DNA of 64,000 nt, from NCBI GenBank assembly GCA_038503065.1, contig JBCAMK010000006.1:1-64000 (forward strand). Reading direction: 5' to 3'. A program made the position numbers and the translations under genes. Shown piece by piece: positions 1-10,816 of the stretch. Within the stretch, counting starts at the first letter, position 1, and every line of letters begins with the position of its first letter. The notes beneath the pieces are model-generated. The model was not told the DNA's origin and ran no database searches. It saw only the letters and a list, made by a program, of their open reading frames with translations. Source of the stretch: Paragyromitra xinjiangensis (Eukaryota > Ascomycota > Pezizomycetes > Pezizales > Discinaceae).

Positions 1-180
1 CACCTAAACCTAAACCCTAAACCCTAAACCCTAAACCCTAAACCCTAAACCCTAAACCCTAAACCCTAAACCCTAAACCCTAAACCCTAAACCCTAAACC
101 CTAAACCCTAAACCCTAAACCCTAAACCCTAAACCCTAAACCCTAAACCCTAAACCCTAAACCCTAAACCCTAAACCCTA
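1..180. repeat. Terminal telomeric repeat array, CCCTAAA unit
   Basis: About 23 perfect head-to-tail copies of the 7-mer CCCTAAA run from about 15 to 175, preceded by two shorter CCTAAA units at the very edge. The C-rich strand reads 5'-3' inward from position 1, as expected at the left end of a chromosome. The unit is TTTAGGG on the opposite strand, known mainly from plants and some algae; filamentous ascomycetes normally carry TTAGGG. Confidence 0.95.
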
Positions 181-510
181 CTGCTACTACTACTTCCCCA
201 CACGGGAAACACAGCGGGTTTAGTACTGCTACCGCAACGCGGGAAAAACGGGTTCAGCAACTCGAGCAGCGACGTCCGCCACACTCTCTACAGCCTGCCG
301 CACTGCCTGCAGCAGCCTGCCAACGTCGCCCTGGCAGAAGAAAGCACAGAACGCAGCCAGCAGCTACAAGCAACTCCAAAGTGACCATTTTATTTTTTAC
401 GAGTGCCCACCAATGTTACGGGGCCCAAGCGCCATTGATGTTACGGAGTCCGTGCGCCCCACCAATGTTACGGAAATCCGGGGGCGTGTTCGGCTGGGAA
501 TAAGGTCAGG
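181..510. other. Subtelomeric spacer with a triplicated ATGTTACGG motif
   Basis: No gene is visible. The motif ATGTTACGG occurs three times between about 410 and 475, twice in the context CACCAATGTTACGG. The stretch after 480 (GGGGGCGTGTTCGGCTGGG) looks a little like the end of the PIF/Harbinger-like MITE at 10515, but no matching second end was found. Confidence 0.5.
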
Positions 511-1170
511 GTGGGTGCCAAAGCCATAGATCCATTGTCCAGCGAAGCATACCAAAAATCGGAAAGGTACAAAGACCTGTCGTCATTCTGCATAGCAAAA
601 ATCGTATATATACAAGCAGCTGTCGCCAAGCTACTCAACCTGCAGACAGAAACCTCCAGGAGGTCTGCCAGGCGCCCGAACCTGCTGCAGCGCGCGCTGT
701 GGGAGGGAGTCGATTTGGGAGTCGATTCGGAGGAGGTTCGGGAGTCGATTCGGCCGCTGCTTCCGAGTCAATTCAGCAGTCAATTCGGCAGTCAATTGAG
801 CAGTCAATTCAGCAGTCAATTCCGCAGTCAATTGAGCAGTCAATTCAGCAGTCAATTCAGCAGTCAATAGAGCAGTCAATTGAGCAGTCAATTCAGGCAT
901 ATGCCCAGGAACAGGTTCCGATCCACCCATTCTGTGCAGTCGCGGGAAGGACATGCAGCCTGGGTAGATGCCAAAGCCACAGATGCTTTGTCCAGCGAAG
1001 CATACCAAAAATCGGAAAGGTACAAAGACCTGTCGCCATTCTGCATAGCAAAAATCGTATATATACAAACAAATGTCCCCAGGGTACTCAGCCTGCAGAC
1101 AGCGACCAAAGGGAGGTCTGTCAGGCGCCTGAACCTGCTGCCACGCGCGCTGTGGAGGCATGTGGTCGGG
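511..1170. repeat. Subtelomeric 453-bp tandem duplication
   Basis: The block starting near 511 recurs near 964. The anchor TCCAGCGAAG lies at 538 and 991, giving an offset of 453 bp. The copies share long stretches (the GCATACCAAAAATCGGAAAG region and the CATAGCAAAAATCGTATATA region), and each ends in a 12-bp minisatellite. A weaker third copy begins near 1500 (around the CTATTCTGCATTGCC stretch). Open frames here are products of the repeat, not genes. Confidence 0.85.
765..896. repeat. 12-bp minisatellite, CAGTCAATTSAG, 11 units
   Basis: Eleven consecutive 12-bp units with consensus CAGTCAATTCAG (variants ending GAG, CGG or CCG). Since 12 is a multiple of three, both strands stay open in several frames and give a Ser/Gln-rich four-residue repeat. 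This explains the apparent overlapping open frames of 119-223 codons here. Confidence 0.9.
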
Positions 1171-1290
1171 AGTCGATTCGGGAGTCGATTTGGCAGCTGA
1201 TTCGGAGTCGATTCAGGAGTCGATTCGGAGGCTGCTCGGGAGTCGATTCAGCAGTCGATTCGGGAGTCGATTCGGCAGCTGATTTGGAGC
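1163..1290. repeat. Second 12-bp minisatellite, GGGAGTCGATTC type
   Basis: About ten 12-bp units of GGGAGTCGATTC, some in the variant GGCAGCTGATTC. The core AGTCGATT differs by one transition from the AGTCAATT core of the array at 765. The array sits at the same place in the second 453-bp repeat copy, so the two diverged from one ancestral array. Confidence 0.85.
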
Positions 1291-1607
1291 CGAGGACGCG
1301 TCCTAAAACGCGTGAATACCGGCCAGTCGAGCAGAGCCAAAGGGCGCGTACCGAAGTGCCAGTGACATAGGGAAACGGGTGGAGGTGAACTCTGGGACAC
1401 GAGGAAGTCGATTCAGCAGTTGATTCGGGAGTCGCGTGGCCCGCTGTCAACAGCCTGCAGACCAAAGTCGTCAATCTACATGTGAATAGTCGTCAGTTTG
1501 CATACTAAAAGTCGGATCTCGACCTACCTGCTGTCGCTATTCTGCATTGCCAGAGTCGCTATAAAGTCGCTGCAGAGTCGCTGTGGGAGAGTTGCTGTGG
1601 GAGTCGT

Positions 1608-1959
1608 CGTACGACGCGTTTCTGCTTCTTCAGATTTAGCTTTTTGCTGTCGTACGGCGCCATTCAGCAACCTCGCAACCAGCAGATATCCGCCGTACGA
1701 CGGCTTTTTGCTTCTTCAGATTTGGCCTTTTGCTCCCGTGCGGGCCATTTTAGCAGTTTGAAAATTCGCAAATATTGCCCGTACGACAGCTTGCTGCACC
1801 TTTTGGATTTTGATATTTGCTATCGTACGGGCCAATTCTCCAACTATCAACATATGCCCAAAGTCCCCGTACGACGCGATTCTCCACTTTTGCAAAGTGC
1901 TCCCAGTCGCCGTACGACGCATATTCGCCTTTTGAATAGTTGCTGCTTCCCGCCGTACG
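1608..1959. repeat. Nine CGTACG palindromes phased at 43-44 bp
   Basis: The palindromic hexamer CGTACG (once CGTGCG) begins at 1608, 1651, 1694, 1737, 1780, 1824, 1868, 1911 and 1954, so spacings are 43, 43, 43, 43, 44, 44, 43 and 43 bp. The sequence between cores is a diverged T-rich block (TTTTGCTTCTTCAGATTT and relatives). This is a degenerate tandem repeat in which the palindrome is much better conserved than the spacer. Confidence 0.9.
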
Positions 1960-4118
1960 ATAGCCTGCGGGCTCCCGTGGCTCCCGACCACGTTACACAC
2001 CGCCAAAAGCTGACCCTGACCCGAAACGCTCAGCACGAAAAACCCCTATAATGCATCTCCAGAGAGTGTTTTTTCGAGTTTTTTCAATTTATACTCCAGT
2101 ATACACATGCCCTTTCGCATTTATTTTCTTTATTCTATGGATCCAGTCTTACCTTGTTGTAGTTTGGTGTGTTTTTTTCGGTTGTTCTGAGAATTACCTA
2201 CACCATACAAAATTTCTATGTGTCTCCAACATTGGGATGCTGAGATATACCCTGTCGCTTAAAACCACCCCCCCCCTTGCAAACCCAACAACAACCCCCT
2301 GAATCTGCTGATTTGAGGGCGGCAATGGATTCAGAGGGTGCTTATTACCCTATAGCCACATTCTCAGAAAAAATATCTTGTGGGATTTGGTGCCGACTGT
2401 CTAACTTCCGGGCGCATTTTCCTTCTCAGAATTGCACAGCCCCAAATGCTGGCTTTTATTTGGCCCCATGAAAGTTAGCAGCATTGCCCGCGTAAGGGAT
2501 ACTGTCGCCATAACCTCAAGGTTGGATATCGATGCGTGTATGAATTATTGCTCAATAATACTCACAGGAAATCACTCGATTTCTTGCCTCTTTTGATGTT
2601 GTAATATTGGGAGCACGTAGGGAGGAATAGAAGACTTGATTGCTTGCTTGCTAGGTGGGCATACGGCCCCTATCTAAATACTCTCTCGGGTGCCCGAGTG
2701 CCCGTGTGCTCAGGTGCCTGTCTCTCAATCATTTCCGACTCCGAAGGCCAAGCCCCGTATTAGGAAGCATCTCCAACATTTGAAAACCCACAGATTGAGT
2801 TTTTGGGAAGTCTCATTCACTACTAATCACGCGTTATGATACCGGTACCGGTGATAGTTTCTAGTGGGTTAACTTTCTCTGATATAGTCTATCAACTTGG
2901 GCGTTCGGTATTAAAAGTAAATCGACTAGACTAGTGTACACGGATCTCCTACAAGAGTTTAGTTTCAATTTGGTAAGACGGAGATGCGCAGCTGAATATC
3001 TGCCAGACCCATCTCATCGCTCACCTCCTGTGGGTGGCAGTCTTCGAATCATGTCCATCACGTCTAACTTTCGGGGGTGAGGGCGAAACTTTCTATGCGA
3101 AGTGGATTCGCCTAGGCTTGCGTCCTGGGGGAGGAAAGTCTGTGTAAGAGGTACGCTATAGACTAAATACCGGGATCATCTCAAGGTTAACCAAAGGTTT
3201 ATATGCATGTTTTACTTATCGCAGCAGCAACGCGCACATCACAGGGTAATACTTAAGCTTGGCATTCATAATTACTCACAGGAGCCTATCAGGAGAAAAG
3301 CAACTTTGGCTAAGGATACTTGCAGTGGTAGTTGAACGAGGGTGAGAGGATACAAGGATCTAGAGGAGCTCCGGTTTTGCCTGTGAGTGTTGTATGGTAG
3401 CTTCATATGGGCAACCGCTAAATAAATGGTGCCGGACATGGAGGTTCAAAACTCATTTTATAGGCATTGCTCTTGTATGCACGCATTTAAGTAGGAATAT
3501 TATTATGGGATCATTCTAAGCAAGGCAGACTTGTAGCAAAAAAGCTAGGCATGTAGCTGTAGATAGATAGATAGATAGATAGATCATATACGCATCCAGC
3601 CTAGGCTATGATGGAATGTAGCTGTAGGAGTTTAGGTCCCAGAGAAATAACGCATCCCAGTGAGAGATCATAAGTCTTGCTGGACAACGAAAGAATCTGT
3701 GAGTTATGTCACGTTGTATTACCTTCACTCTTTTGCATTTATCTCAAACATTTAATTTCATGGACAAAACGACCCAGGCGAGAAGGGATCACCTGATATC
3801 ACTCGAGCCTTGGCATTCTGATTGGCTGATAAGTAAACCAGCAAGAATCGTTGAATTCGCAGCGAAATCTCTAAGAGATCAGATGGCTGTATGCATTTGG
3901 TATTCATGCTTGATCCACTAGTAGCCCGTCATTTCCAGGGATAGCATTTTCTGTTCGACTAGCCTCGAAGTAGAGACTAGCTGAAACTGGTGGAGTAGTC
4001 GTCATACTTGAACGATTGATACCAGAGTAGAGCTCACGTACCGAAATCGGTCACCTCCGGATAGTAACCGAGTTTGTGCTTCTAGAGCTGGAGGACCATC
4101 GTGGAGTTGGATGTGGGG
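1960..4118. other. Gene-poor subtelomeric stretch
   Basis: Only short unsupported open frames (at most 83 codons). The segment around 2690-2735 is a dispersed repeat whose inverted relative lies at 29249-29330 (shared GAGACAGGCACC...GAGCACACGG words). A GATA-type microsatellite lies at 3560-3584. No recognisable gene, tRNA or rRNA was found. Confidence 0.5.
3560..3584. repeat. (TAGA)n microsatellite
   Basis: About six uninterrupted copies of the tetranucleotide TAGA. Confidence 0.9.
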
Positions 4119-4120
4119 TA

Positions 4121-4268
4121 CGGTCGCTCCTGGGGGAACGACGAAACCGAGAGAACGACAAATAGGGGCGTTTGCTATAGTAGAAACTTCTAGGCAAGCC
4201 CAATGCCTCCCTGGCACCTAGTGTTCCCTACCTTTACAGACCCCTGTTCGTTCCTTCAGGAGCGACTG
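4121..4268. mobile_element. Tc1/mariner-type MITE, copy 1 (148 bp)
   Basis: Terminal inverted repeats start CGGTCGCTCCTG on the left and CAGTCGCTCCTG on the right (read inward), continuing imperfectly for about 25 bp. The element is flanked by TA at 4119-4120 and 4269-4270, the target duplication of the Tc1/mariner superfamily. It has no coding capacity. It is a diverged relative of the element at 24533-24689. Confidence 0.85.
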
Positions 4269-4270
4269 TA

Positions 4271-5472
4271 GATATCTTGTTGTCTTCTGAGACATTTTGC
4301 GACTCGATATTGATCACAACAAATGGACAGATTAGAAATCCAACCGATTGTCCGCCTTGTTATTCATGTCGTCCGGTAGTAGCTTTTGGTGTCGTAGGAG
4401 CCTCCACAACCTCCAAGAGCACTCGGGTAGGAGTCATGGGAGCGTTTGACGATCAGATTCACTTAATGCCGGACTACGGTCACCCCAGACGTGGCTATTG
4501 CCCATTGCGTGAGAGAGGTGATACTCTGCGGTTTGAATCGATCGAGCGTCTGGTTTTGAATGTGCGGAGAGTATTGGAGAGTGTGGGGATGCAGTATGGG
4601 CTCTGGTATTGGAGGATTTTTCTATAGCGATCTACCGTATTATCTCGCAAGCATTGAACGCGCCCGGACCGGAGGTATTGGTAATTGGCCCGGATTCTAA
4701 TAGGCTGGATGAACTACCTTAAGATATCCATACTAGAGGCTTTAACTGAGTCAGCATCCCTTAGATCATGCTTCGAGATGTAGTGTCTTCATCACTAGGT
4801 TTCGATCGACTCTCAACAAGGAGTTGTTCATTTTCCCCGGTCAACCCCAAAACTTAGCACTCATCAGCCGCTTTTTGTAAGAAAAGCCTGGAAGCCTTTG
4901 GTTACCGAGCCCAAAACCACCTGGGTAATAACCCTGACCCTGACCTTTATATTTCAATATCGATTTGGCCTAGACCAATTACCAATATCCCCAGCCCAGG
5001 CGTGTTCAATCTTTTCGAGATAATACGGTACCTCCAGAGAATATTTTCTCACCAGCGAGGAACAGTGGCTGAGCGGCTTCACCACGTGGGTGAGCGCAGT
5101 GGCGAAGTCACTCAGCTTGAGATGATACGGCAATCTCATAAAATTGAGCCTGTAAGACTCGACATCACCACCTTCAACAACACCCAGTGCTCAGCCGCCC
5201 ATCTTTTCCCAACTCGTGCAATCCAATCCACCTCTGCCATGTTATCGGTATTGTTTGACATAGTCACTGCGCTTGGGCTGTCAAACAGTAGGTGGCTAGG
5301 CTAAAATGCGCAGCAGGATTCAGTGACGTGGCGTACACTCACAATGATGTTCCGCTCTAACAGAACCCTTACGGGGCGGGGTCACTCCTTTTGCTGCGAT
5401 GCCCAGAGAGGATTTCTCGACGGTTGTAGGCAACCCAATATAATAATACTCCTGTAGCCCCCCAGCGAGTTA
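4271..5472. other. Intergenic stretch upstream of the AAA gene
   Basis: The longest open frame (4277-4627, 116 codons) begins at the edge of the MITE and matches nothing recognisable. A telomere-like ACCCTGACCCTGACC run lies near 4930. The sequence just before 5473 should hold the promoter of the AAA gene, but no specific element stands out. Confidence 0.4.
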
Positions 5473-8400
5473 ATGCAGCCAAACTTCTGGGCGTCTACAA
5501 TCAACAAAACTCAAGAAACAACCATGTCACATCTATTTCCCCCTTCAGACTCGCGTCCTAGTTCACGCTCAACTTCGATCGCACGTTCATCTTTTACTTC
5601 TTTAGATCTATCTGATCGTTCCGCCTCGCCTGAACGCAAATCTTTAGATTCACACCGCCCTCCACTAGCCTCAGAGTCTCTTGCTCTTCATACTTACACA
5701 AATTCCCTAAATGACGAATTTTCAAGCTCTTCTTCACACCCAAGTACCGCTTCAGCGGCCCTTGAGCCTCCAGGCCACTGCTCAGACTTAAACTCGCTAG
5801 AAACCGAATCTTCGGATTTACCCTCACATCCCTGTGCCCCTTCACTTGTGATTGCTCCTATCGGCAGCTGTTCGACTCCGGAAGGTGAACCCTCAATTTT
5901 AGTTCCAAATTCACGTTCACCTGTACCAGCCACCGAGGCCCTAGATCAGAACTCAAGCTTGGCTTTCCCGGAAGGTGAATATTCAATTTTAGTTCCAAGT
6001 TTATATCCGCCTTCGCCGGCTGTCGAGCCTCTAGATTGCCACCCAAGTTCTACTTCCTTGACCAGCGGACTTCCAGGTCCACCATCACACCCTCCACCAG
6101 TCATCACTCCGCTTGATGGCCACTCAAGCCAGGCTTTCCTGGAAGGTGAATCTTCAGATTTACCCCCAAGCCCGTGTACCCCTTCACCAGCGATCGTGTC
6201 CTTAGACCTAAATCCAAGCCAGGATCTATCGCAAGGCGAATCTCCAGATCTACCTCCAGATCTACCTCTCCCTCTACCGACCACAGAACCTCTAAATCAC
6301 TCCACAACTTCTCCGGAGGACGAATTTCCAGACCCCCCTCCCGATCCTTCGCCGGCCATACCGGTCTCGAACCAGAACGCAAGCCTAGAATCTCCGGAAA
6401 GCGAGTCCCCAGATATACCCTCAAGCCCAACGTCCATTCCAGCCCAATCCTCACCCAACCTTCCAGACCTACCCCCCGAAGGAAATGAGACTTCGCTTAA
6501 CTTTCAACCGTCCAGCCCAGTTCTGGACCCAAACCCGCGCCCATGCTCGGGCTCAGCCTCAAGCCCTGGCTCAAGTTCTGGCTCAAGTTCTGGCTCAAGC
6601 TCTGGTTCGGGTTCACGGCCTCTATCCCCATTACCAGTCCAGCTCGTTTCAGGCGAGGATCCAGCCCCATCGACGTCTCCCGCCCCTGATACCGGCCCGC
6701 CAGCGAATATCCCAACTCCACCCAAAACTTCAATCGATACCCGCCAGGAAAGACCATTCCAAGAAAAATCCTCTGCTGCAGAAGAAGAGTGGAAAAGGCA
6801 GAAGACTGACGAAGGTGCCGCAAACGATGCAATTGATAAATTGATGGAACTAGCTGGCTTAGAGGAGGTCAAGGAGCAAGTTCTAGCGATCAAGGCTAAG
6901 GTCGACATATGCGAGTACCAGGGCACTAGTCTAGAGAGAGAGCGGTTTAACGTGGTGTTCCAAGGGAACCCGGGAACAGGTAATATACGCCCCAATGACC
7001 AATATCAACCGTTTTCTGACTTAGTATCCAGGAAAAACAACCGTTGCTCGTATTTATGCGGAGTTTTTAAAGTCAGTGAAAGTTTTGAAATCTGGGAAAT
7101 TGCATGAGACCACAGGCGCCGAACTTGCAAGCGATGGGCCTCAGATTACGAAGCTCAAAATCCAGGCGATTCTTGAGAGTGGGGGAGGTGTGCTCTTTGT
7201 AGATGAGGCGTATCAACTCACCGCGCCGCATGCATCGGACGGAGGCCGCCAGGCTCTCGATCTTCTCCTTACAGAGATGGAGAACAACATCGGCAGGTTA
7301 GTTTTGATTTTCGTCGGCTACAACGTTGAGATGGAATCGTTTTTCGAACACAATCCTGGCCTATCTAGCCGGATTCCGTATACCTTGCAGTTCACCGATT
7401 TTGAGGACGTGGAACTCTGGGGTATTCTGCGTGACTACATTGCCGAGAAGTACGGCTACGGCGATGATAAAAATGTCAGAATGAAAATCGAAGGTGGCAT
7501 GGATGGTCTATACATGCGGATTGCTATTCGTCGGCTGGCCCGCGGCCGAGGAATCCGAGGATTCGGAAACGCGCGTTCAGTGCAAAATCTGTTGTCGAGG
7601 ATTTCAGACCGCCAAGCAAGACGCCTGACCAAGATTCGCAGGGAAGAGAAACGCACCCCTAGCTACGCAGACTATTTTTACTTCACCAAAGAAGACTTGA
7701 TTGGACCAGATCCTTCTTTAGCTCTATTTAAAAGCGCGGCTTGGAAGAAGCTTCAAACTATGATCGGACTAGAGAAGGTCAAGAGATCGGCGGAAAACAT
7801 GATTGACATAATCCAGACGAATTACCGCCGAGAACTATTGGAAAAAAGTCCGCTCGATTTCTGTCTTAACCGGGTACTATATGGATCGCCGGGAACTGGT
7901 AAAACCACGGTTGCTAAATTATACGGCCAAATCCTAGCAGATTTAGGGCTTCTCAGTAAAGGAGAGGGTCAGTATTCTGTTCCATGATGCTTTTCTCTAC
8001 CTGGCCCACGTCCATAAGGTGCTGACTCATTTGTCTTAATAGTGGTAATAAAAAACCCATCAGACTTTATTGGCCAATGCCTCGGAAAGTCCGAGGCCAA
8101 AACCAGAGCTATTCTCGCAACAACAGTGGGGAAAGTTTTGATCATCGACGAGGCATATATGCTGAACACAGGCGGAAACGGCGATAAGCAGGACTCATAT
8201 AAAGCAGCAGTGATTGACACACTCGTCGCGGAGGTTCAGGGCGTCCCGGGAGAGGACCGGTGTGTTCTACTTCTTGGATACGAAGACAAAATCAAGGAAA
8301 TGTTCCGTAATGTGAATCCTGGGCTCTCTCGAAGATTCGCGATCGACGATCCCTTTCATTTTCAGGACTTCGATATGAGGCAGTTGAAGCTCGTCCTAGA

Positions 8401-10379
8401 CCTGAAAATGAAACAACAGGATCTAAGCGCTTCGCCGGACGCAATGTGTGTCGCCTTAGAGGTCCTGGAGAGAGCTCGAATGCGCCCAAACTTCGCCAAC
8501 GGAGGCGAAGTAGACAATTTCCTCGATAAAGCCAAACTTAACTATCAGGAAAGACAATCAAAGAAGGGCCTTGGAGACCGGGATTTTGACGTTCTTTTCC
8601 TTCCAAAGGACTTCGACCCAAGATTCGACCGCGATGGCAACGCAATCGCTCATACCGAGGAAATGCTTGGCGGTCGAGTGGACAAAGATATCATTGAAAA
8701 GCTAGTAGATTACCAGCGTCGCGCACGGATAGCGAAGAGCTGTAAGCTGGACCCTCGTACGCTTGTGCCTACTAATTTCGTGTTTAAGGGACCACCAGGT
8801 TAGTGAAATCATCTCCCCGCCATCCGCATAGCCTTCATTCCTTTGGAAACCTACTGAGATACGATGGCTTTATATAGGCACTGGAAAGACAACTACTGCT
8901 AGGTTAATGGGCAAAGTATACTACGACATGGGATTTCTGTCTACCGACGAAGTAATCGAGTGTTCTGCCTCGGATCTAATCGGCCAATACGTGGGACACA
9001 CTGGCCCCAAGACTAAAACGCAACTAGACAAGGCGCTTGGCAAAGTGTTGTTCATAGATGAGGCCTACCGCCTTACCGAGGGACAGTATGCTACCGAGGC
9101 GGTTACTGAGCTGAACTACCTTTTGACCCTCCCTAAATACGCCGGTAAAATGGTCATCATTCTCGCAGGATATACTCAGGACATGAACAAGCTTATGACA
9201 GCGAGGCGCGCTCTCTCCACCCTTTTCCCGGTTGAAATTGTCTTTGAAAACATCAACCCGGACGATTGCATGATTTTATTGCATCGAGAACTCAAAGAAC
9301 TGAATATAAATGCCCCCTTCCTCGTGGAGATGTCGGAAAAAAATTACCGCGAGCTACGAAGGCTAGTACAAGCGTTATCAGTGTTTCCATCATGGAGCAA
9401 CGCCAGGGATATCAAAACCCTAGCCCAGGATATGTCAGCGTCCGTCTTCAAGCAAATACTAATAACCAGTGCACCTGAGTCTGGCACACCCGAAACTGGT
9501 GCACCCGAAACTGCTGCGCCCAAAACTGGTACACCTGAAACTAGCGCGGCCGAATCCCCTACGCCTGAAGTTACATGTGGCAGTACACCTGAGACGACCC
9601 TTTCCCCGGAGCTCGCGTTTGAGTGCATGAAGAGATTATTTGTAATGCACTATGAGAGATCCGGCAGCCAGAAAATGAAGCTCCCTCCAGTCAACAACGC
9701 TCAAGTAGCAGGCCAGCCAACAAAAGTAGCTGAGGATTCAGCTGCTGGCTGCGGCGATTGCGATACGTCCACTGAGGTCTGTGAATCTTCAGCCAAGATT
9801 GCGCCGGAACAATCTAGAAAAGCAAAAAACTTCCTTCATCAAAGAAAGCCGCCTTCACAGTCGAGACCGCCATCCGTCCGTCGATCACATAGCGCTACTA
9901 GCAGCGCTCAAGAGAACGATGCTTCAGATGCAGAGCCAGAGCAGGATCAAGAGGAAGAGCAGGATCAAGAGGAAGAACCAGAGCAGCGACAAGTCGAGGA
10001 GTCGGAGCAACAGAGAAACCACGAGCCGGAGCAACTGCAGGACGATGAACAGGTAACAAGTCCCCAGGCAAGCGCTCCGGCAAAAACGGAGCAAAAAAAT
10101 AAGCGGGTGCCAGGGCGCCAGAGAAACAATACTGGGGGAACGAGTAAGCAGGCTACCAGGTTTTCGAGAAAGCTGAGACAAGACGATAAGGAGGTCTCAA
10201 AATTCAGAAAACTCATTCTATGGAAGGTACAAAAAAGCAGTGGAAAGGAGCCAAGCCAGAGGCAAGCAGTCCAAACAAAACAGAAGAAAATGGCCACTTG
10301 CCCGGAAGGCTTTGAGTGGAGGGAAGAGGGCAATGGGTGGCGGTGCAAAGGTGGAACTCATTACACCGAGAATATCTAA
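5473..10379 (+). CDS. Triple-domain CbxX/CfqX-type AAA ATPase
   Basis: Predicted exons are 5473-6979, 7032-7967, 8043-8798 and 8878-10379 (1566 aa), joined by GT-AG introns of 52, 75 and 79 bp. Three AAA modules follow one another. Module 1 has Walker A NPGTGKTT (about residue 499) and Walker B LFVDEA (about 557). Module 2 has SPGTGKTT (about 786) and LIIDEA (about 847). Module 3 has PPGTGKTT (about 1065) and LFIDEA (about 1124). Each also has an arginine-rich sensor region. The first 460 residues are a low-complexity Ser/Pro/Glu region with irregular repeats of about 35 residues; the last 330 hold Thr/Pro/Glu repeats and Gln/Glu-rich stretches. Such three-module proteins are common in filamentous fungi and resemble bacterial SpoVK/CbbX remodelling ATPases; the substrate is unknown. 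Introns 1 and 3 both fall in phase 1 inside a Walker A. An ATG at 5524 (CAACCATG) is a good alternative start. Confidence 0.9.
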
Positions 10380-10514
10380 TTAGGGAAAGAATAACATATT
10401 TTGCATGTAGTTTTTCATTCAAAGTTTCAAGAGCAGCTTTAGTCTTTCTTTTTTTTCTTTTTCTTTCGATATCTGTAATCGAGCAAAGCAAGGTTTTCCT
10501 AAATTTACATATTA
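10380..10514. other. 3' flank of the AAA gene
   Basis: A pyrimidine-rich TTTCTTTTTTTTCTTTTTC tract lies around 10442-10466, followed by an AT-rich stretch. It probably contains the polyadenylation region of the AAA gene. Confidence 0.35.
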
Positions 10515-10813
10515 GGGCGCGTTCGGTTGCAGGGCTAAACTGAAAACTACGTTAGCAATTTGTGAAAGTGTTAGGGTTGGAGGGAATGAAATGCAGAAAT
10601 CCTCCCCAAAACATAGGTTTCAAAAAACAGGTGGGAATTGTTTTTTCCCAAGCAAAAGGGTAATACTCCTTGCAACTGAACTGTGCCCTCTTACAGCCGA
10701 ACAATCCTCAGATTCCCCAAAATAAAATTTCGGCTTTTGACGTTTTGCAAAGTGCGAACGGAGGTTTTAGAAATCAAGGGCTCCGATGCCATTCCTCACC
10801 TTACCGAACGCCC
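10515..10813. mobile_element. PIF/Harbinger-like MITE (299 bp)
   Basis: The left end reads GGGCGCGTTCGGTTGC; the right end, read inward, is GGGCGTTCGGTAAGG, an imperfect terminal inverted repeat. TTA occurs directly outside both ends (10512-10514 and 10814-10816), matching the 3-bp TTA/TAA target duplication of PIF/Harbinger elements. The start resembles plant Tourist-type ends. No transposase is encoded. Confidence 0.7.
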
Positions 10814-10816
10814 TTA

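Noticed and set aside
511..1474. Six overlapping open frames of 106-223 codons on both strands
   Set aside because: They are produced by the 12-bp minisatellites and the 453-bp duplication and encode only Ser/Gln/Arg repeats; no intron signals or start context support a gene.
4277..4627. 116-codon plus-strand frame
   Set aside because: It starts beside a MITE end, matches nothing recognisable and has no splice partners.
5040..5130. tRNA-like A-box word GTGGCTGAGCGGC
   Set aside because: No B box and no cloverleaf can be formed; chance similarity.
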